A stretch of DNA of 64,000 nt from Gorsachius magnificus (lineage: Eukaryota > Chordata > Aves > Pelecaniformes > Ardeidae): the NCBI GenBank assembly GCA_034008185.1, contig CM067104.1:186001-250000 (forward strand), written 5' to 3'. The first letter of the stretch is position 1; each line of letters starts with the position of its first letter. The notes under the pieces were generated by a model that searched no databases, was not told the DNA's origin, and was given only the letters and a program-made list of their open reading frames with translations. The translations under genes and the position numbers were made by a program. Below, in pieces: positions 46,301 through 60,100 of this stretch.

Positions 46301-47284
46301 AGGGCTGGTGGGGAGCGGGTGCCCAGGTCCTGGCTGCAGGGACATGAGGGGATGCCGGGGGTCCCGGCTGCCCCCAGCCCTGCTGCCGGTGGCACTGGGG
46401 GGGAGCCAAGGCTGGGGGTAAGAACAGCGGCAACGAGAAAGGTCAGCGCTGGCGAGAGCAGCCGCGGGGAGCTGGGGATGGAGGGGGGGGTCAGGGCCAG
46501 ATCCTGCCCTCGGCTCCTGGGCTGGGCCTGGCTCCAGTGCCCAGGGGCCGCAGGGGGCAGTTGGGCTTGGGGGGGCGCTCAGCCCCATCCACAGGGGCTG
46601 CGAGCCCAGTGCCAGGGCTGAGCCCCCACACCAGCACCAGGCAGGTCTCTCGTGGGTCCTGGTGCTGAGCCGTGCCTCGGTTTCCCCATCCCGGCTGCTC
46701 TTGCTGTCCCCAAGCAGGAGCCGGGCCGATGATGTGGGCCACCCCAGTGGGGACAGGCACGTCCCCAACTGCGGAGCCAGCGGCTCCAGGGCCAGAGCTG
46801 GGAGCTGTGCCTGGTGCGAGCCATGGGGGCTAGAGGCAGCCGGCAGAACTGCGGTGCCGGGGCGCAGAGCATGAATAAATGCATAACACCGCAGCCCCAC
46901 GTCCCCACTGTCCCCCCCGCGGCAGCCAGCGGGGCCGGCAGCTCCGGCACAGGGAGGGAGGCTTTGGCGTGGCCGTCCGGCAACTCCACGTTCACCATCT
47001 GCCTCTGCAGCCCCCGAGGACCCTCTGGCTCGCGCAGCGGGGGCCCCGGGCCCCCCCCCCCCCCCGCTGCCCGGTGCTCGCCCAGCACACGCTTCTGGTG
47101 CATGGTCCCTGATGCCCGGTACATGGCACCCAGTGCCGGTGCATGGTCCCGGTGCTGGTGCATGGTCCCCAATGCCCGGGGGACGTCACCCTTCCTCTCC
47201 CTGTGGCTTTGCCGACCCCTTCTCTCCCCATGGCGGCGGCGTGCCGGGACAGCAGACAGATTGGCGTGTCAGCGTGGGCTGCGT

Positions 47285-47450
47285 GGCCGGGAGGGAGCCT
47301 TGTGCAAATGAATATAGATGGGCTGGAGGCGGCCGGGCGCTGCGCGCTCCATCCTGGGCATGTTTGCAATAAAGCCCCGCCGCTGGGCCGGCCGAAATTG
47401 GATGAAAATTGTCCTTGAACGGCGACAATAAACCAGCAGCTGGGTGGGGG
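47285..47450. promoter_or_regulatory. AT-rich candidate enhancer D
   Basis: Contains GTGCAAATGAATATAGATGG (POU-like), GTTTGCAATAAAGC and GATGAAAATTGTCC with GCGACAATAAACC. The AATAAA matches are not preceded by any recognised gene, so they are read as part of the element, not as poly(A) signals. Between 46300 and 47280 only GC-rich spacer is seen. Confidence 0.35.
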
Positions 47451-48309
47451 GTCTGGGGGGGCTGCAAGGCTGGGCTGGGGGTGATGCTCCCAGGGCCGTC
47501 CCGGTGCTCCTGCGGTTAAATGCCCGTCAGGCCCCCGGTGCAGGGCTGGGGCGGGATGTGCCAGCACTGTGGGCCTGCTGCCAGCAGCGTCGCCCCCAGA
47601 TGGAGCCCACGGCGCCGTGGGGCCCTTCGGGTGCCGCTTTTTCGTGCAGCGCATCGCGTGCACCGGGGGCCACCGCCACGTCCCCCTGCTGCGGGCTCCA
47701 GCCCCGCTGGGTCCCCCCCTGCACCCCAATGTGCACCCAGACCTTGAGGTACCCCCAGCCCTCCCCTCCTGCCCCCCCAGCTCGTTAGCATCTGCTGCTA
47801 ATTGGGAGGGGCAGCGGGGGGTTGCGGGGGGCCGGGGCCCCTCGGCCGTGGGGGGCTCTGGCCATGGGAGGGGGGGGGGTGGGGACAGGGTCAGGGCGGG
47901 GTGTCCCACCCGGAGCAGCCGCATCGCGCCGGGGCTGAGCGGTGCTAGGGGGGTCTCCTCTGCACCCCGGGTCCCCCCCTGGGATGATGCTGAGCCCCAG
48001 CCCTGGGGGCTGAATCCTGCACCCAGTGGGGCTGAGACACGGCCACCGCTGTCCTGCTGCGGCCGCCTCACGGGGGGGCAAGGGTGCATCTGGGCCATTG
48101 CTGTGATGAGTGGCAGGGTCTCAGCCATGGGGGGAGCACAGTGGTGGCAGCCCGTCACCTGGCTCCGGGGGGGCATTCCCAGGCTGGGGGATCCCGGGGG
48201 GGATTTACGTCCCCTCCCGGCTGCGCCCATCCGCGCTGGTGGGGGCCCCAGCGGCAGGGCCGTCCATCACGGCGTGCCGGCGCCTGCCGAGATGGATGGC
48301 TGCGGGCCG

Positions 48310-48410
48310 GCCCGGATTAATTCTCTGGACAAGTGGCATTTATTACGGATGCAGAGGATGTCGGGCGGAGAAATCCATCCTGGCTGGGTGGCAATTAGGC
48401 GGGTGGCCGG
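48310..48410. promoter_or_regulatory. AT-rich candidate enhancer E
   Basis: Contains GGATTAATTCTCTGG, GTGGCATTTATTACGG and GGCAATTAGGCGG. GGATTAA is the OTX/PITX core and CAATTA a homeodomain core. Confidence 0.35.
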
Positions 48411-48564
48411 GGCACAGGGGTCCCGCTCACCCCCCGCTACCTGCCCGGGTCCCCCCCCATGCCAGCACCCCAGGTCCCCCCCACCCTGTGGGTCCCCTCC
48501 AGCCCCGCCGCAGGGGGGTTAGGGGCCGGGGCTCCCCCACTGCGGTGCTGCCCCCCGCGTTGGC

Positions 48565-48740
48565 AGGGCCGGGGGCTCATTGCAGATTCGCCTCATGCCC
48601 ACCTGAGCCGGGCGCTGACAAATAGACATTTAAATCAGACAATTAGCTGGCCTCCGCTGCTGACATTTTTAATGTATTAATGTGCATCAACAGCTAATAC
48701 ATATAAAATTCCCCTAATAACAGCACTTGGGTACCGGGGC
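48565..48740. promoter_or_regulatory. AT-rich candidate enhancer F
   Basis: About 170 bases with GACATTTAAATCAG, GACAATTAGCTGG, TTTTTAATGTATTAATGTGC and GCTAATACATATAAAATTCC. It is the most AT-rich point of the C1QL4-DNAJC22 interval. Confidence 0.4.
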
Positions 48741-48789
48741 CGCGCCGCAGCCGGCGCTGGCAGTGATGTACGAGTCCAGAGGGACTCCG

Positions 48790-48845
48790 GCCCCGGCGTT
48801 TGCATTAATTACCAGCAAACTGACAAGGCAGCGTGACACGCGGGA
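48790..48845. promoter_or_regulatory. AT-rich candidate enhancer G
   Basis: Contains GTTTGCATTAATTACCAGC: overlapping octamer-like TTTGCAT and homeodomain TAATTA sites, 50 bases after island F, possibly part of the same element. Confidence 0.3.
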
Positions 48846-48944
48846 AGGCGCCGGATGCCTTCAACCAGCCCCACGGCCGACGGTTTTTCCAAGCCCCGGC
48901 GTGCGCATGAGTGGGAGTGCGTGCACGGCGCCGCGGGTGTGCGA

Positions 48945-49089
48945 GGGGTGCACAGCACTGCTGGGTGTGCAGAGGGGTGCACGGCACTGCTGGGTGTGCA
49001 GGGGGGTGCACGGCACTGCTGGGTGTGCAGAGGGGTGCACGGCACTGCTGGCTGTGCAGGGGGGTGCACGGCACCGCTGGGTGTACCAG
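48945..49089. repeat. 29-bp minisatellite, five copies
   Basis: Copies of a 29-bp unit (GGGGTGCACGGCACTGCTGG plus GTGTGCAGA) start at 48945, 48974, 49003, 49032 and 49061, exactly 29 bases apart, with few differences between copies. Confidence 0.9.
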
Positions 49090-49329
49090 GCCGGTGGCAT
49101 CCTGTGGGTGTGCACACGCGTGTGCCCTGGGCCCGGGGTGTTGGGGTGGGGGGTGCTTTGGGTCCCTCTGGGAGGGGTGCGACAAGGCATGCGTGTGCAT
49201 GGGGACACGTGTGCATGGGGACACGCGTGTGTTCCCAGTGATGTGCACGGCCACGCACAGGGACTGGAGGGGACAGCTCCCCCCCGGGGGCCCCCAGGGA
49301 GGGGCAGGCAGGATGTGGCCCTGGCCACA

Positions 49330-49545
49330 GTCCCTGTGTGTCCCCAACCATGGTCCCTGCGTGTCCCTGACCATGGTCCCTGTGTGTCCCCAGCCATGGC
49401 CCCCACGTGTCCCCAACTGTGGTCCCTGTGTGCCCCCAACCGTGGTCCCTGTGTGTCCCCAGCCATGGCCCCATGTGCCCCAGCCAGGCCCCCCCCTGTG
49501 TGCCTCCAACCACAGTCCCCGCATGTCCCCGGCCGTGGCCCCCGC
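49330..49545. repeat. 23-bp minisatellite
   Basis: Copies of a 23-bp unit, GTCCCTGTGTGTCCCCAACC plus ATG, start at 49330, 49353 and 49376 and continue with increasing divergence to about 49545. Confidence 0.85.
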
Positions 49546-49554
49546 ACGCCCAGG

Positions 49555-49665
49555 CGGTGACAGATGCTTCAATCCGGAGGAAGGCTCCAAAAATCAATGC
49601 CTTAAACGCCGGTGGCCGGGGGCTGATCAATGGCACCAATTACGCCCACAAATGGGCGCTCGTGG
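49555..49665. promoter_or_regulatory. AT-rich candidate enhancer H
   Basis: Contains GATGCTTCAATCCGG, CCAAAAATCAATGCC, GGGGCTGATCAATGGC and CACCAATTACGCCC. Two ATCAATG cores echo island B. Confidence 0.35.
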
Positions 49666-49829
49666 GGGCCTGGGGGAGCCCCACTCCCCCCCTCCCCCCG
49701 GGCTGGGGCACCCTGAGGCACCCCAGGGGCTCCCCTGCAGCCCCCCTGGCTCTGTGTGTTGGGGGACACCCAGGGAAACTGAGGCTGCTGGGGGGGGGGC
49801 TCTGCCCCCCCGCCCCATCGACCGCCGGC

Positions 49830-49910
49830 CCTGTTCACTGAAGGCAAATTTGACATTTTTAAATCCAGATACTTAAAGGAATCGATCAGCCGCGAGACCC
49901 CCGCCCCCTC
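49830..49910. promoter_or_regulatory. AT-rich candidate enhancer I
   Basis: Contains GGCAAATTTGACATTTTT, AAATCCAGATACTTAAAGG and GAATCGATCAGCCGC. ATCGATCAG recalls the ATCAATCAG of island B. Spacer 49910-50460 shows nothing else. Confidence 0.35.
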
Positions 49911-50464
49911 CCCACATCGATGCTGCACAGAAACGGGGGGGGCACGGCACCGCAGCCCCCGCCAGCCGGGAGTCCTGGGTGCTCCAGTGAGGGGTCCAGT
50001 GCCCTCCCAGGCCAGGGTGCCCCCCCGCCGTTCAGGGTGGTGGGGCCCCCCCTGGTGCAGGGCTCGGGGGCAGCGGAGCGTGGGCCGGGGTCCGCTGGGA
50101 CCCGCTGTCAGGGAGGCAGCCAGGCGGGGTGGGCAGCGCGGGGGGGCCGCTGTCAGCCCGCCCTGACGGGCAGCGCAGCCGGGGGGGCCGCCCGCATCCC
50201 CCCTTCCCAGCATCCTGGGGGGGCTCCCCAGGGACACCCTGGCCTCTCCCCCGCCCCCCCCGAACCAGGGCTTTGCCCCCTTACACCCCCAAACCCCAGT
50301 GGGGGGGGGGGAATCCCCATCCAGCCCCAGGGAAGCAGCAAGCGGGGGGCGATGCACCCCAAAAGCCTGGCTGGCTGCAGCGCCTGGGGGTGCTGATCTG
50401 GGGGGGTGTTGCAGCCCCCCCCAGCCCTGTTAGTGGGGGCTGAGCCCCTGGCGCAGGGCGGCTG

Positions 50465-52345
<1,881 letters not shown>

Positions 52346-52551
52346 CGCTGCCAGCAGCCCCCGCCACCCCTGGGGCCCAGGAGCTGGGGGGGGGGGGTTT
52401 GTAAAGACCGGATTTGCCCCCTCGCTGCTGCTTCGTCCCTTCGCTTGGTGCGGCGTGCAGGGGGGCCGGGCAGGGACCACGGCAGCAGAACCGGGCACGC
52501 ATGGGGCCACTGGCAAACCCGGGCACAGGGGCGTCTGCGAAGCCATCGCAC

Positions 52552-52799
52552 GGGGACTGGTGGGGGCCGTCACATGGGGGCTGGTGGGGGACTGGTGGGG
52601 GCCGTCGCACGGGGACTGGTGGGGGCCATCGCACGGGGACTGGTGGGGGCCATCGCAGGGGACTGGTGGGGGCCGGGACGGTGGGGGCGGGGGCGGGGAC
52701 TGGTGGGGGCCATCACACAGGGACTGGTGGGGGCCATCACACGGGGACTGGTGGGGGCCATCGCACGGGGACTGGTGGGGGCCCCACGGGGAGTTTCAC
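52552..52799. repeat. ~24-bp minisatellite downstream of DNAJC22
   Basis: Units of GGGGACTGGTGGGGGCCATC plus GCAC repeat about ten times at 23-24 base spacing. Because 24 is a multiple of three, open frames through it encode a repeated GLVGAIAR-like peptide, which is a by-product of the repeat. Confidence 0.9.
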
Positions 52800-53039
52800 A
52801 TCAGCTTGTGCAAGCCATTGCACGAGGAACCCGCCCGCCCTAGCACGGCCGGCGGTCCCGGTGCCCACCCCCCCGCCGCCTCCCCGGGGGCCGTTCGGGC
52901 GGAGCGGGGCCGCGAACCGGCGTCCCCCGAGCTCACCCCCCCCCCCCCCCCCCCCTTCGGCCTTTCCCGGAGCGCACTCGGATCGGCGGTGGCTCTCGGC
53001 AGTTTCCGTCCACGTTCGGCCCCCACCGCCCCGCCCCGC

Positions 53040-53563
53040 CCCGCCCCTCGTGGGGGCGGGGAGGCGTGGCCTCAGCACTGACGGATTCGATTGGTTCTCG
53101 GAAGAAATTGGTTCCGCCTCTCGCGCGCGCCGGAGGCGGGAGGGGGAGGGGCCTCCGCCGTCGCGTCGGCTGAGCCGCGACGCCATTGGATGGCGGCATG
53201 CCTCCCTCCTCGCGCCGAGCTGCGTCTCAGCGCGCCCAGGGGCGCCGCTCTGCTCCCTCATTGGCCAGAAGCTCTCGGCCCGGCCCCGGCTTCGCATCTG
53301 ACTGGCTGTAGGCGAAGGAGGGCGGGCCAACCCGAGCCTTCCCGCCCTCTCATTGGTGGACTACTCCAGGAGGGCGGGCGCGGTGCGGCGGTTTCGCGCC
53401 TCCATTGGCTGTTGAGCGGTCGTCGCGTCCCGATTGGCTGGCGCGGCCTGAGGGCTCCTGCCGGGCCGCGACCCCCCGTCCCCCTCCCGGTGCATCGCGG
53501 CGGCCTGAGGTGAGGGGGGGCGCGGCGGCGGGCAGGGCCGAGCAGACCCCCCCGCCACGGCCG
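53040..53563 (+). promoter_or_regulatory. SPATS2: SPATS2 CpG-island promoter and noncoding first exon
   Basis: Six ATTGG (inverted CCAAT, NF-Y type) motifs occur at about 53089, 53184, 53260, 53352, 53404 and 53433, with GGGCGGG boxes and no TATA box. Good splice donors follow: CGGCCTGAG before GTGAGG (exon end 53509) or CACGGCCG before GTGAGT (exon end about 53563). The next exon to which these can splice is at 61891, which carries the SPATS2 start codon. Confidence 0.65.
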
Positions 53564-53693
53564 GTGAGTGCGGGGCGCCTGGGGGCCGCGGGGCCGGGCT
53601 CGCGCCCGGCCGGGGGAGCGCGGGCAGGAGCGAGGGGAGGGGGCGGGGGTGGGAGGGTGGTCGGCGGGGGGGGCGCAGCCGGAGGCGGCCGGG

Positions 53694-53935
53694 GGGGAAT
53701 GGGGGGCAGGGGGGCCTTGAGAGGGGAATGGGGGGCAGGGGGGCCTTGAGAGGGGAATGGGGGGGTCGGGAGGGGCCTTGAGAGGGGAATGGGGGGCAGG
53801 GGGGCCTTGAGAGGGGAATGAGGGGGTCGGGAGGGGCCTTGAGAGGGGAATGGGGGGCAGGGGGGCCTTGAGAGGGGAATGGGGGGCAGGGGGGCCTTGT
53901 GTGGGGTGGTTGGGAGGGGCCTTATGTGGGGTGGG
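53694..53935 (+). repeat. ~29-bp minisatellite at the start of SPATS2 intron 1
   Basis: GGGGAATGGGGGGCAGGGGG plus GCCTTGAGA units start at 53694, 53723 and 53752 (29-base spacing) and continue with 29-31 base units to about 53935. GC-rich sequence with G runs follows to about 54190. Confidence 0.85.
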
Positions 53936-54199
53936 GGGGTCGGGAGGGAACAGCCTGGCCTGTGGGGAAATGGGCGGACAGGAGGGGTGCGGTGTGGGGA
54001 AGGGGGTGGGGCCCCCCCCCGTGGGGGGGCAGGGGCAGCCCGTGTCGCCGGTGGGGAGTGGGCCCATGGGGCGGTGGGCAGGGGTTGTGGGGGGGGGGGC
54101 CCGGGGGAGGCTGCAGGGGGGGGGCAGTGTGTTGGACAGGGTGGAGCGGGGGGGGTTCCGTGGGGTGACGGGGGTTGGGGTGCGCTGGCATGACGGCGA

Positions 54200-57100
54200 G
54201 GAGCGGAGGGTCAGGAGCGCTAATGCATTATTTATGCCGCAGCCGGTAGAGGCACGCAGCCCAGCTCGCCCATTGCTTCCACCCGCTGCCCTTCATCCCT
54301 GCCTCCGCCGTGCCTCTCCTCCTGTACCCACCCGGCTCCTAAATCCCAGGGGCAGGAATCCTCTCCCAGTGTGCTTGGAGATCTTGCTCCGTGGCCTTTA
54401 GTTGTTACCGTAACACAAATAATTAACTAATGAGGGTGGCGAAAAGCAGGCTGAGTTGCAGGGAGGGAAATGTTATTTTTCCCCCCCATACCTCCACAGG
54501 GCTGTGGACGCAGTTTCAGCGCACCTAAAGCTTGGGTCCCCCCCTTGTTCACTCAGGATTTTCTCCATGGGAAGGCAAGCCCGCACTAAGTTAGAAGGTG
54601 GCTCCCAGGGCCCGGTCCCCACTCTTATTCCCCCCTGCGTGCTCATCGGTGCTGTTCTTGTTTTGTGCCTGGCAATGAGCTTCCTGAGTGAGCAAAAGAA
54701 GCGTTCGCGTATCCGCAGAGGGAGCTGTTGCAGAGAAGTTGTGACACCTTCCCCCGAGGAAGAGACGAGCCCCACACGGTGGTTCCATAGGAAGGGAAGA
54801 CGAAGAACGGGATTTTGTTTGGTTTTGGAGAGGGGAGAAAATCCGGTGAAGGATGTGGGATTTCTTTCTGAGGGTGCCCTAATGCTTCCCCTGGCGTAGT
54901 CAGTCTTCCCTGAGTGTAACAATTCTCTTGCAAAGCAGCTTGCCGTCAGAGGAGCTTGAGATGCCAAAACAGAAACAAAAGCTTCTGTGTGGAGCCTTTG
55001 TTAATTGATGGGAGGTAAACTTGGAACAATCGAGAGAAAATTCCCCGCCGACTACCTGTGGGATCTGCTCAGTGTCCCGCCAGAGCCTGGTAGCCATTTC
55101 CATGATTCCGAGCTTTTTATAATGACTACTTTGCGCTGGTTTCCTGCCGGATGCTTCCATTGGAAAGCTCTGGCTGCCCCGTCTTTCTTCTCTTGAGGCC
55201 TTTTGCCTCTGAAGTTACAGGTGGAGGGTGTGGAGCTCTTTGCCGTACTGTTTGGCTCCGGGACTTTGTGCTTTCTGGGCAGGACTTTCTCACGCGAGCT
55301 GGGGGTGCCCCGTTACGCTGTCCAGCTGGAGCACGGGCGTGAATCCAGGAGATTTGGGGACCTGGAGAGTGGGTTTGGTAGAGCAGAAAGGGCCGCGGGC
55401 ATCTGTGTTTGGTGCGAGAGCTCCTTAACTCCTCCTGACGGGAGCTGGCACCGAGCTTCTGGCTTCCCTCGTTACCTGCCCCGGGGCGACGGTGGGAGCG
55501 CGGCCTCGCCTGCGCTCGGGCTGAGAGGTAAAGGCAGGATCTCCCCAGAAGCGCCTGCCGTCGGTCCGGATGCTGCCTCCCGAAAGGCGGAGGGGAAGAA
55601 GCTTGGGTCCCCACCGGGGTCCTGATGAAGTGTCACTCGGGTCCGTATCACTCTCCCACTGTCACACGGCCTTGTTCTGTGCGCTCGGTGCTTGGGGCCT
55701 CGGCGTTTGTCTCCTTTATTGCAATGCTCCGTTAATAACGCAGTCGGCGTGCGTGGGGCCAGCAAAGCGCCTGCAGCCCCTCTTAACTCTCCGACACGAT
55801 CTGCCCGAAAGTTGTGTGCGGCTCCAGCGGCTGATCTGCTCTATATCACACGTACGTGGCCACAGCGACGTCCGCTGAAGGTACCAGCGTTTCAGGTTTG
55901 CCAGACTGAATTCCTCTGGCAGGGATTGTCTAATGCATAAGTTTTTTTTAAAATTTTTTTTAATTGTAGCTCACTCTTCAAGGGGCATTTAAATATTTAA
56001 TGATTTTTCTGAGCCGTGCAGCCCCTCAGCAGAAGATTCTTTGTTGGATTCAGGACAAAGGGGCTCTAAAGGTGACTTGCAATCTGAAGAGGATATATAA
56101 GCACTGCGTTTTTAAAAACCAGTGCATCTGGCAATTAAAATATAGGGCTTAATGGTACTTTCAAGCTCTGCCTTGGGATATCAGACCTGGCGATGAGCTA
56201 TAATCAAAGAAAAAGCTGAGGGGGAGGGGAGGGTTTCGGGTAGGACTCCAGTAATCCCATTCACTCCGTTTACACTGGAGGAGGTGAAGGATGTTTTCAC
56301 CACTTCAAGTGGGGCAACGCGAGGTGATGGCATCTGCTCTGTTTGCTGTCATTTTTTCCTTCCTTCCTTCCAAAAACTGATTTTTAGGTGCTTTGATAAA
56401 ACGTAAAGTTTAATCTAGAAGACACGCGTGTGGCCTCTTAAATACGAAACGACCCTTGGCAAGTCGGCGAGGCTCTTCCAGATCACAAATGCTGGCAAAT
56501 AGAATCTAAAAATAGTAGCAGCGCAGACAAAATTGCCCAGGACAAGCCTACACGTGCGAGTTTCCATCGCAGCTGCCCCTGGGCGGGCTGGGGACGGGTA
56601 CAGGGAGCTTTGACTGGGTTGGGGAGAGGACTGGGAGACCCAAGTGCAAAGAGATCTTTGCCTCAGGAAAGCAAAGTCCGGTGTCCGGCTCCAGAGCGTT
56701 TCACTTCTGCCGATTTGCTCCGCTGGCATCGCTGCGTGCAGTGTCAGAAATCCCGCCAGCGATTCCCAGCTTAATCTGGAAAGTGAGTATGGAAAACAGC
56801 GTGTGTCCCGTCGTCCATCCCCCCCCCCCCCCCCCCCCCCCCCGCCAAATTCTGCACCGCAGCCCCCTCCTGAAGAACACAAAACCTGGTGGGCGGCTCT
56901 TTTATGTTGTTTGAGGATCTCTGAGCTCTGCGGGTGGGGTTTTGTAGCATCATCAGGATAGATCCGGAGTGTTTTGCCACCTGAACCACACAGTTTTACC
57001 GAGGCACAGTAAGAGGTGGCTGTGTGAGAATAGCTAATGCCCAGCCGTGCTCCGCATAATGCGTTTGGCGGAAGAACAATAAATGCCTGGATTTAAGCGG

Positions 57101-60100
57101 AATATAGGCAGCTAATTATCTCCGAGGTTAAATGTTCAGTCGCTCCTGAGGAAATACTGAAAACCCCAAGCCCCAAGAGTGATATTAAGAAACTACTTTT
57201 TTTTTTTTCTTAAACCCTAAAGTGGTTCTTTGTATTGTACAATTCTACGATCCTTCATCCAGTACCGTGAAAGGACTTGTCCAGGACAGAAAAAGAAGCG
57301 GCTTTGTGCCGGCAGGGATTTGGCTGCGGGCGCTGGGGTTGGACCTGGGCTGGGAGAGGCGAGGAGGCCGCGCTCCTCCTTCCCCGCCGCTCTGACCCCA
57401 TTGTTTGGGGGAAGGAGCTTCTGAAAGGCGATTGTCTCGATTTGAGGGGGGCGGGGGGGGGAAAGGGGGAAAAAAAAAAAAAAAAAAAAAAAATCCAAGT
57501 TATGGTCAGGCTTGTGCTGCGCTCGCTGCCGAACGGTGCGCTTCCTTCCTGTCAGATGCGGGGTAATAAACCTGCCTGGCTTTGATTAAAACGCTGGCCT
57601 CTTGTGTTTCGTGGTCTGTTTCAGGGCAAAAAAAGTTAATTCTTGGAACAGAAACGACCGAGGCATCTGTTGAACCTGAGAGGTGAACGGGCTTATTTTG
57701 GCCTGCCGTAACTTAACAGGTATTTGCCGAAAGCTACCCAAATCCCAGGGTTTCAGAGCTGCATCAATTCCCCAGGGATTCAGTGGAGATCTGGGAAAAA
57801 CCAGGCTGTGCTTGTGCCGTGAGTCGGGGCTGGCAGTGCCCGGCGAGGGCAGTAGGAGTGCCAGTGTGTCGGCATGTTCCCGGGTATAATATTAAACCTG
57901 CCCCTCAGAGTTTTGTTCCGTGACAGGTAGAGTTAGTTCCTGAATTTCTAGTCTGAATTGTCCCTCTTTTTTTTTTTTTTTCCCAGAACACGCTATAAAA
58001 TCGAGTTAATTCCCTTCTTGCGTGATTGCGTTACCGGGTGGAGGGGGGCGTTCCAGCGCTGTCGGTAAACACCCGGGTCCTCTGAGGTGCTGGAGTCTTG
58101 GAAAATGGATTTTTATTTGAGAATGATTATAAATTACAAACAGGACAATTTATTCTCCTGAAATGCTGTTGTGTGTACTCACAGAGACGACTCTTCCGTG
58201 CTTGATCAATGAGATTAAAATAGCTTGGTAAGGGACTACTTAACTCAAAAGCCAATTAGCCAGATGCTACTGGATGGTGTGAATTATGCTCCAGCCGGGC
58301 GTGAGGCGGCCGCGGGGGACGGCCCACCGCGCCGCCTGCCCGAGATCCCAAACCAGCCGTGGTAACAACACCCCCAAGAAGCAGATTTATATCCTTTAGA
58401 ACTCCAGATTTCTCAGCAAAAGCATCTTCCGTAGACTAATAAAAAAAAAAAAAAAAATCCAGACAAATTTCTCACTGTTTATCATCTTTTCCTTCAAATA
58501 GGGAGCTATCGAGTTCCGAAAGTTTGCCGAAATCGCCCACCTAGACGGAGCAAGAACAGCACGGCAAGCGAGGGCCGCGGGTGGGGGATTTAGTGTCGTT
58601 TCTTTTTTGACTCTCTGTCTGTAAAACATCGAGCGTTTTCCTTCTTGCTAAATGCGATGCGCTGATGCTCGTGCGTTTAACGGTAACGTGCATTGCCAGC
58701 GTGATTTGGTGATTTGGAAAAGTTTTACGTCGTCAGCTGAACGCCGGCAGCTCTGGGAGGCGTTGGGTTGCTCTGTGACAGGAGGGAGCTGGGTTTCTGC
58801 AGGTTGTATCGCTCCCCCGTCAGTTCTGTTATAACTCCAATATTTTATTTTAATCCTGCAGGTAGATTTCCTGACGTTCTTGTATCGATGCTTTACTGTC
58901 TCTACAGACGCGCTCGGCGCGCTGCGTAAGCCTTATATTGCCCTTATCGGAAGGAGCTCGCCGCCTATAACGAGTTTATTTGAACTTGCCTTAACCTTTG
59001 CTATTTCACCAGTCTTGAAATGTCCACCTGGGTTTTACAGACGCCCGCGTGCGTTGCAGCCGGCCTGTTGGAGGTTCCCAGCTCGCAGCCGTGTCGAGGC
59101 TGCCGGCCGATCTGCCGCGAGAGGCACAGAGGAAAGGCGGGCCAGGCTCCGGCACGAGCCGGAGCTGCTTTTGCCTGTCTGGCTCTGGATTCTTACCCCG
59201 GGGCGTATCACGGGGGGGGGGGAATATTAATTGCACCATTGAGGAGTAAAGATTTGCCATTCTATACTCATCAGCTGTGTCGGGGTGGGGGGGTGTTTCC
59301 AAGTCCATTATTTTATTACTTTTGCGCTTAGCATTTAGCTTGCCAAAGAGTAATTCAGAACCTGCTGCGCATTGTCTGCTTCCCCCCAAGACTTAATTAC
59401 TGTTTATTTTTCCTCCTTTGAAGTGGGCAAAACCGTATTTCTCGGGTGATAAGGTGCAGGGCTTTAAAGCCTTTTTTGAGATTTCCTGGTAACTTTACTG
59501 GCACCTTCTGTTTTTTACAGCTTGTGTCAAGCCTCTGCCGGGATGAAGCGTTCCTGCAGTTATTTGCTTTTTGGGGATGTGTACATAGAGGGGCTTTTTA
59601 AGTGTTCCTGTGCTTCGCGAATTAAGTTTGAGACAATGCACGTAAAGTACTCTCAAGCGTGACGTTGTTGTCAGTACCTGTGCGCTTCCGCGCTCCTTCC
59701 GGATTAAAGCAACCTTGTCTTTATTTAAAAAATGAAATTATAAAGACGACGCGAAAGCACACTTGTGGGTTCGTCTTTTTTTTTTGTTTGTTTGTTTTGT
59801 TTTTTAAACTCTGAGCAACACATTCCGAAGGCATTTAGCGCCGGTATCATAGGTCAGTGCGTGAGCATTTTCCTCCTCCGTGACCCAACGTTATCTTAAA
59901 ATCGCAGGAGGCCCCGGAGGTTCCCGGCAGCTGGATGGCTGCGCTGCCTGCGGAGCGTTTCCTGGTTGAGGACACAAAGCAGTCAGGCAGGGAAGTGAAA
60001 CTTGGTGTAATCGTGCAAACCAGAGCACATCGGCCACGCCAGCAGAGCTCAGAGCTCGACCTGCCGGCAGTCTGCAGGCGTCCAGCTCGGGGGCCGCTCG

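Noticed and set aside
47360..47435. Two AATAAA hexamers at island D as gene ends
   Set aside because: No gene on the plus strand leads to them; they fit better as part of an AT-rich element.
48945..49089. CRISPR-like regular repeat array
   Set aside because: Direct 29-bp tandem units with no spacers in a vertebrate genome; a minisatellite.
52445..53081. Open frames encoding repeated GLVGAIAR- or GDWWGPSH-like peptides
   Set aside because: They are translations of the 24-bp minisatellite; open in several frames because the unit is a multiple of three.
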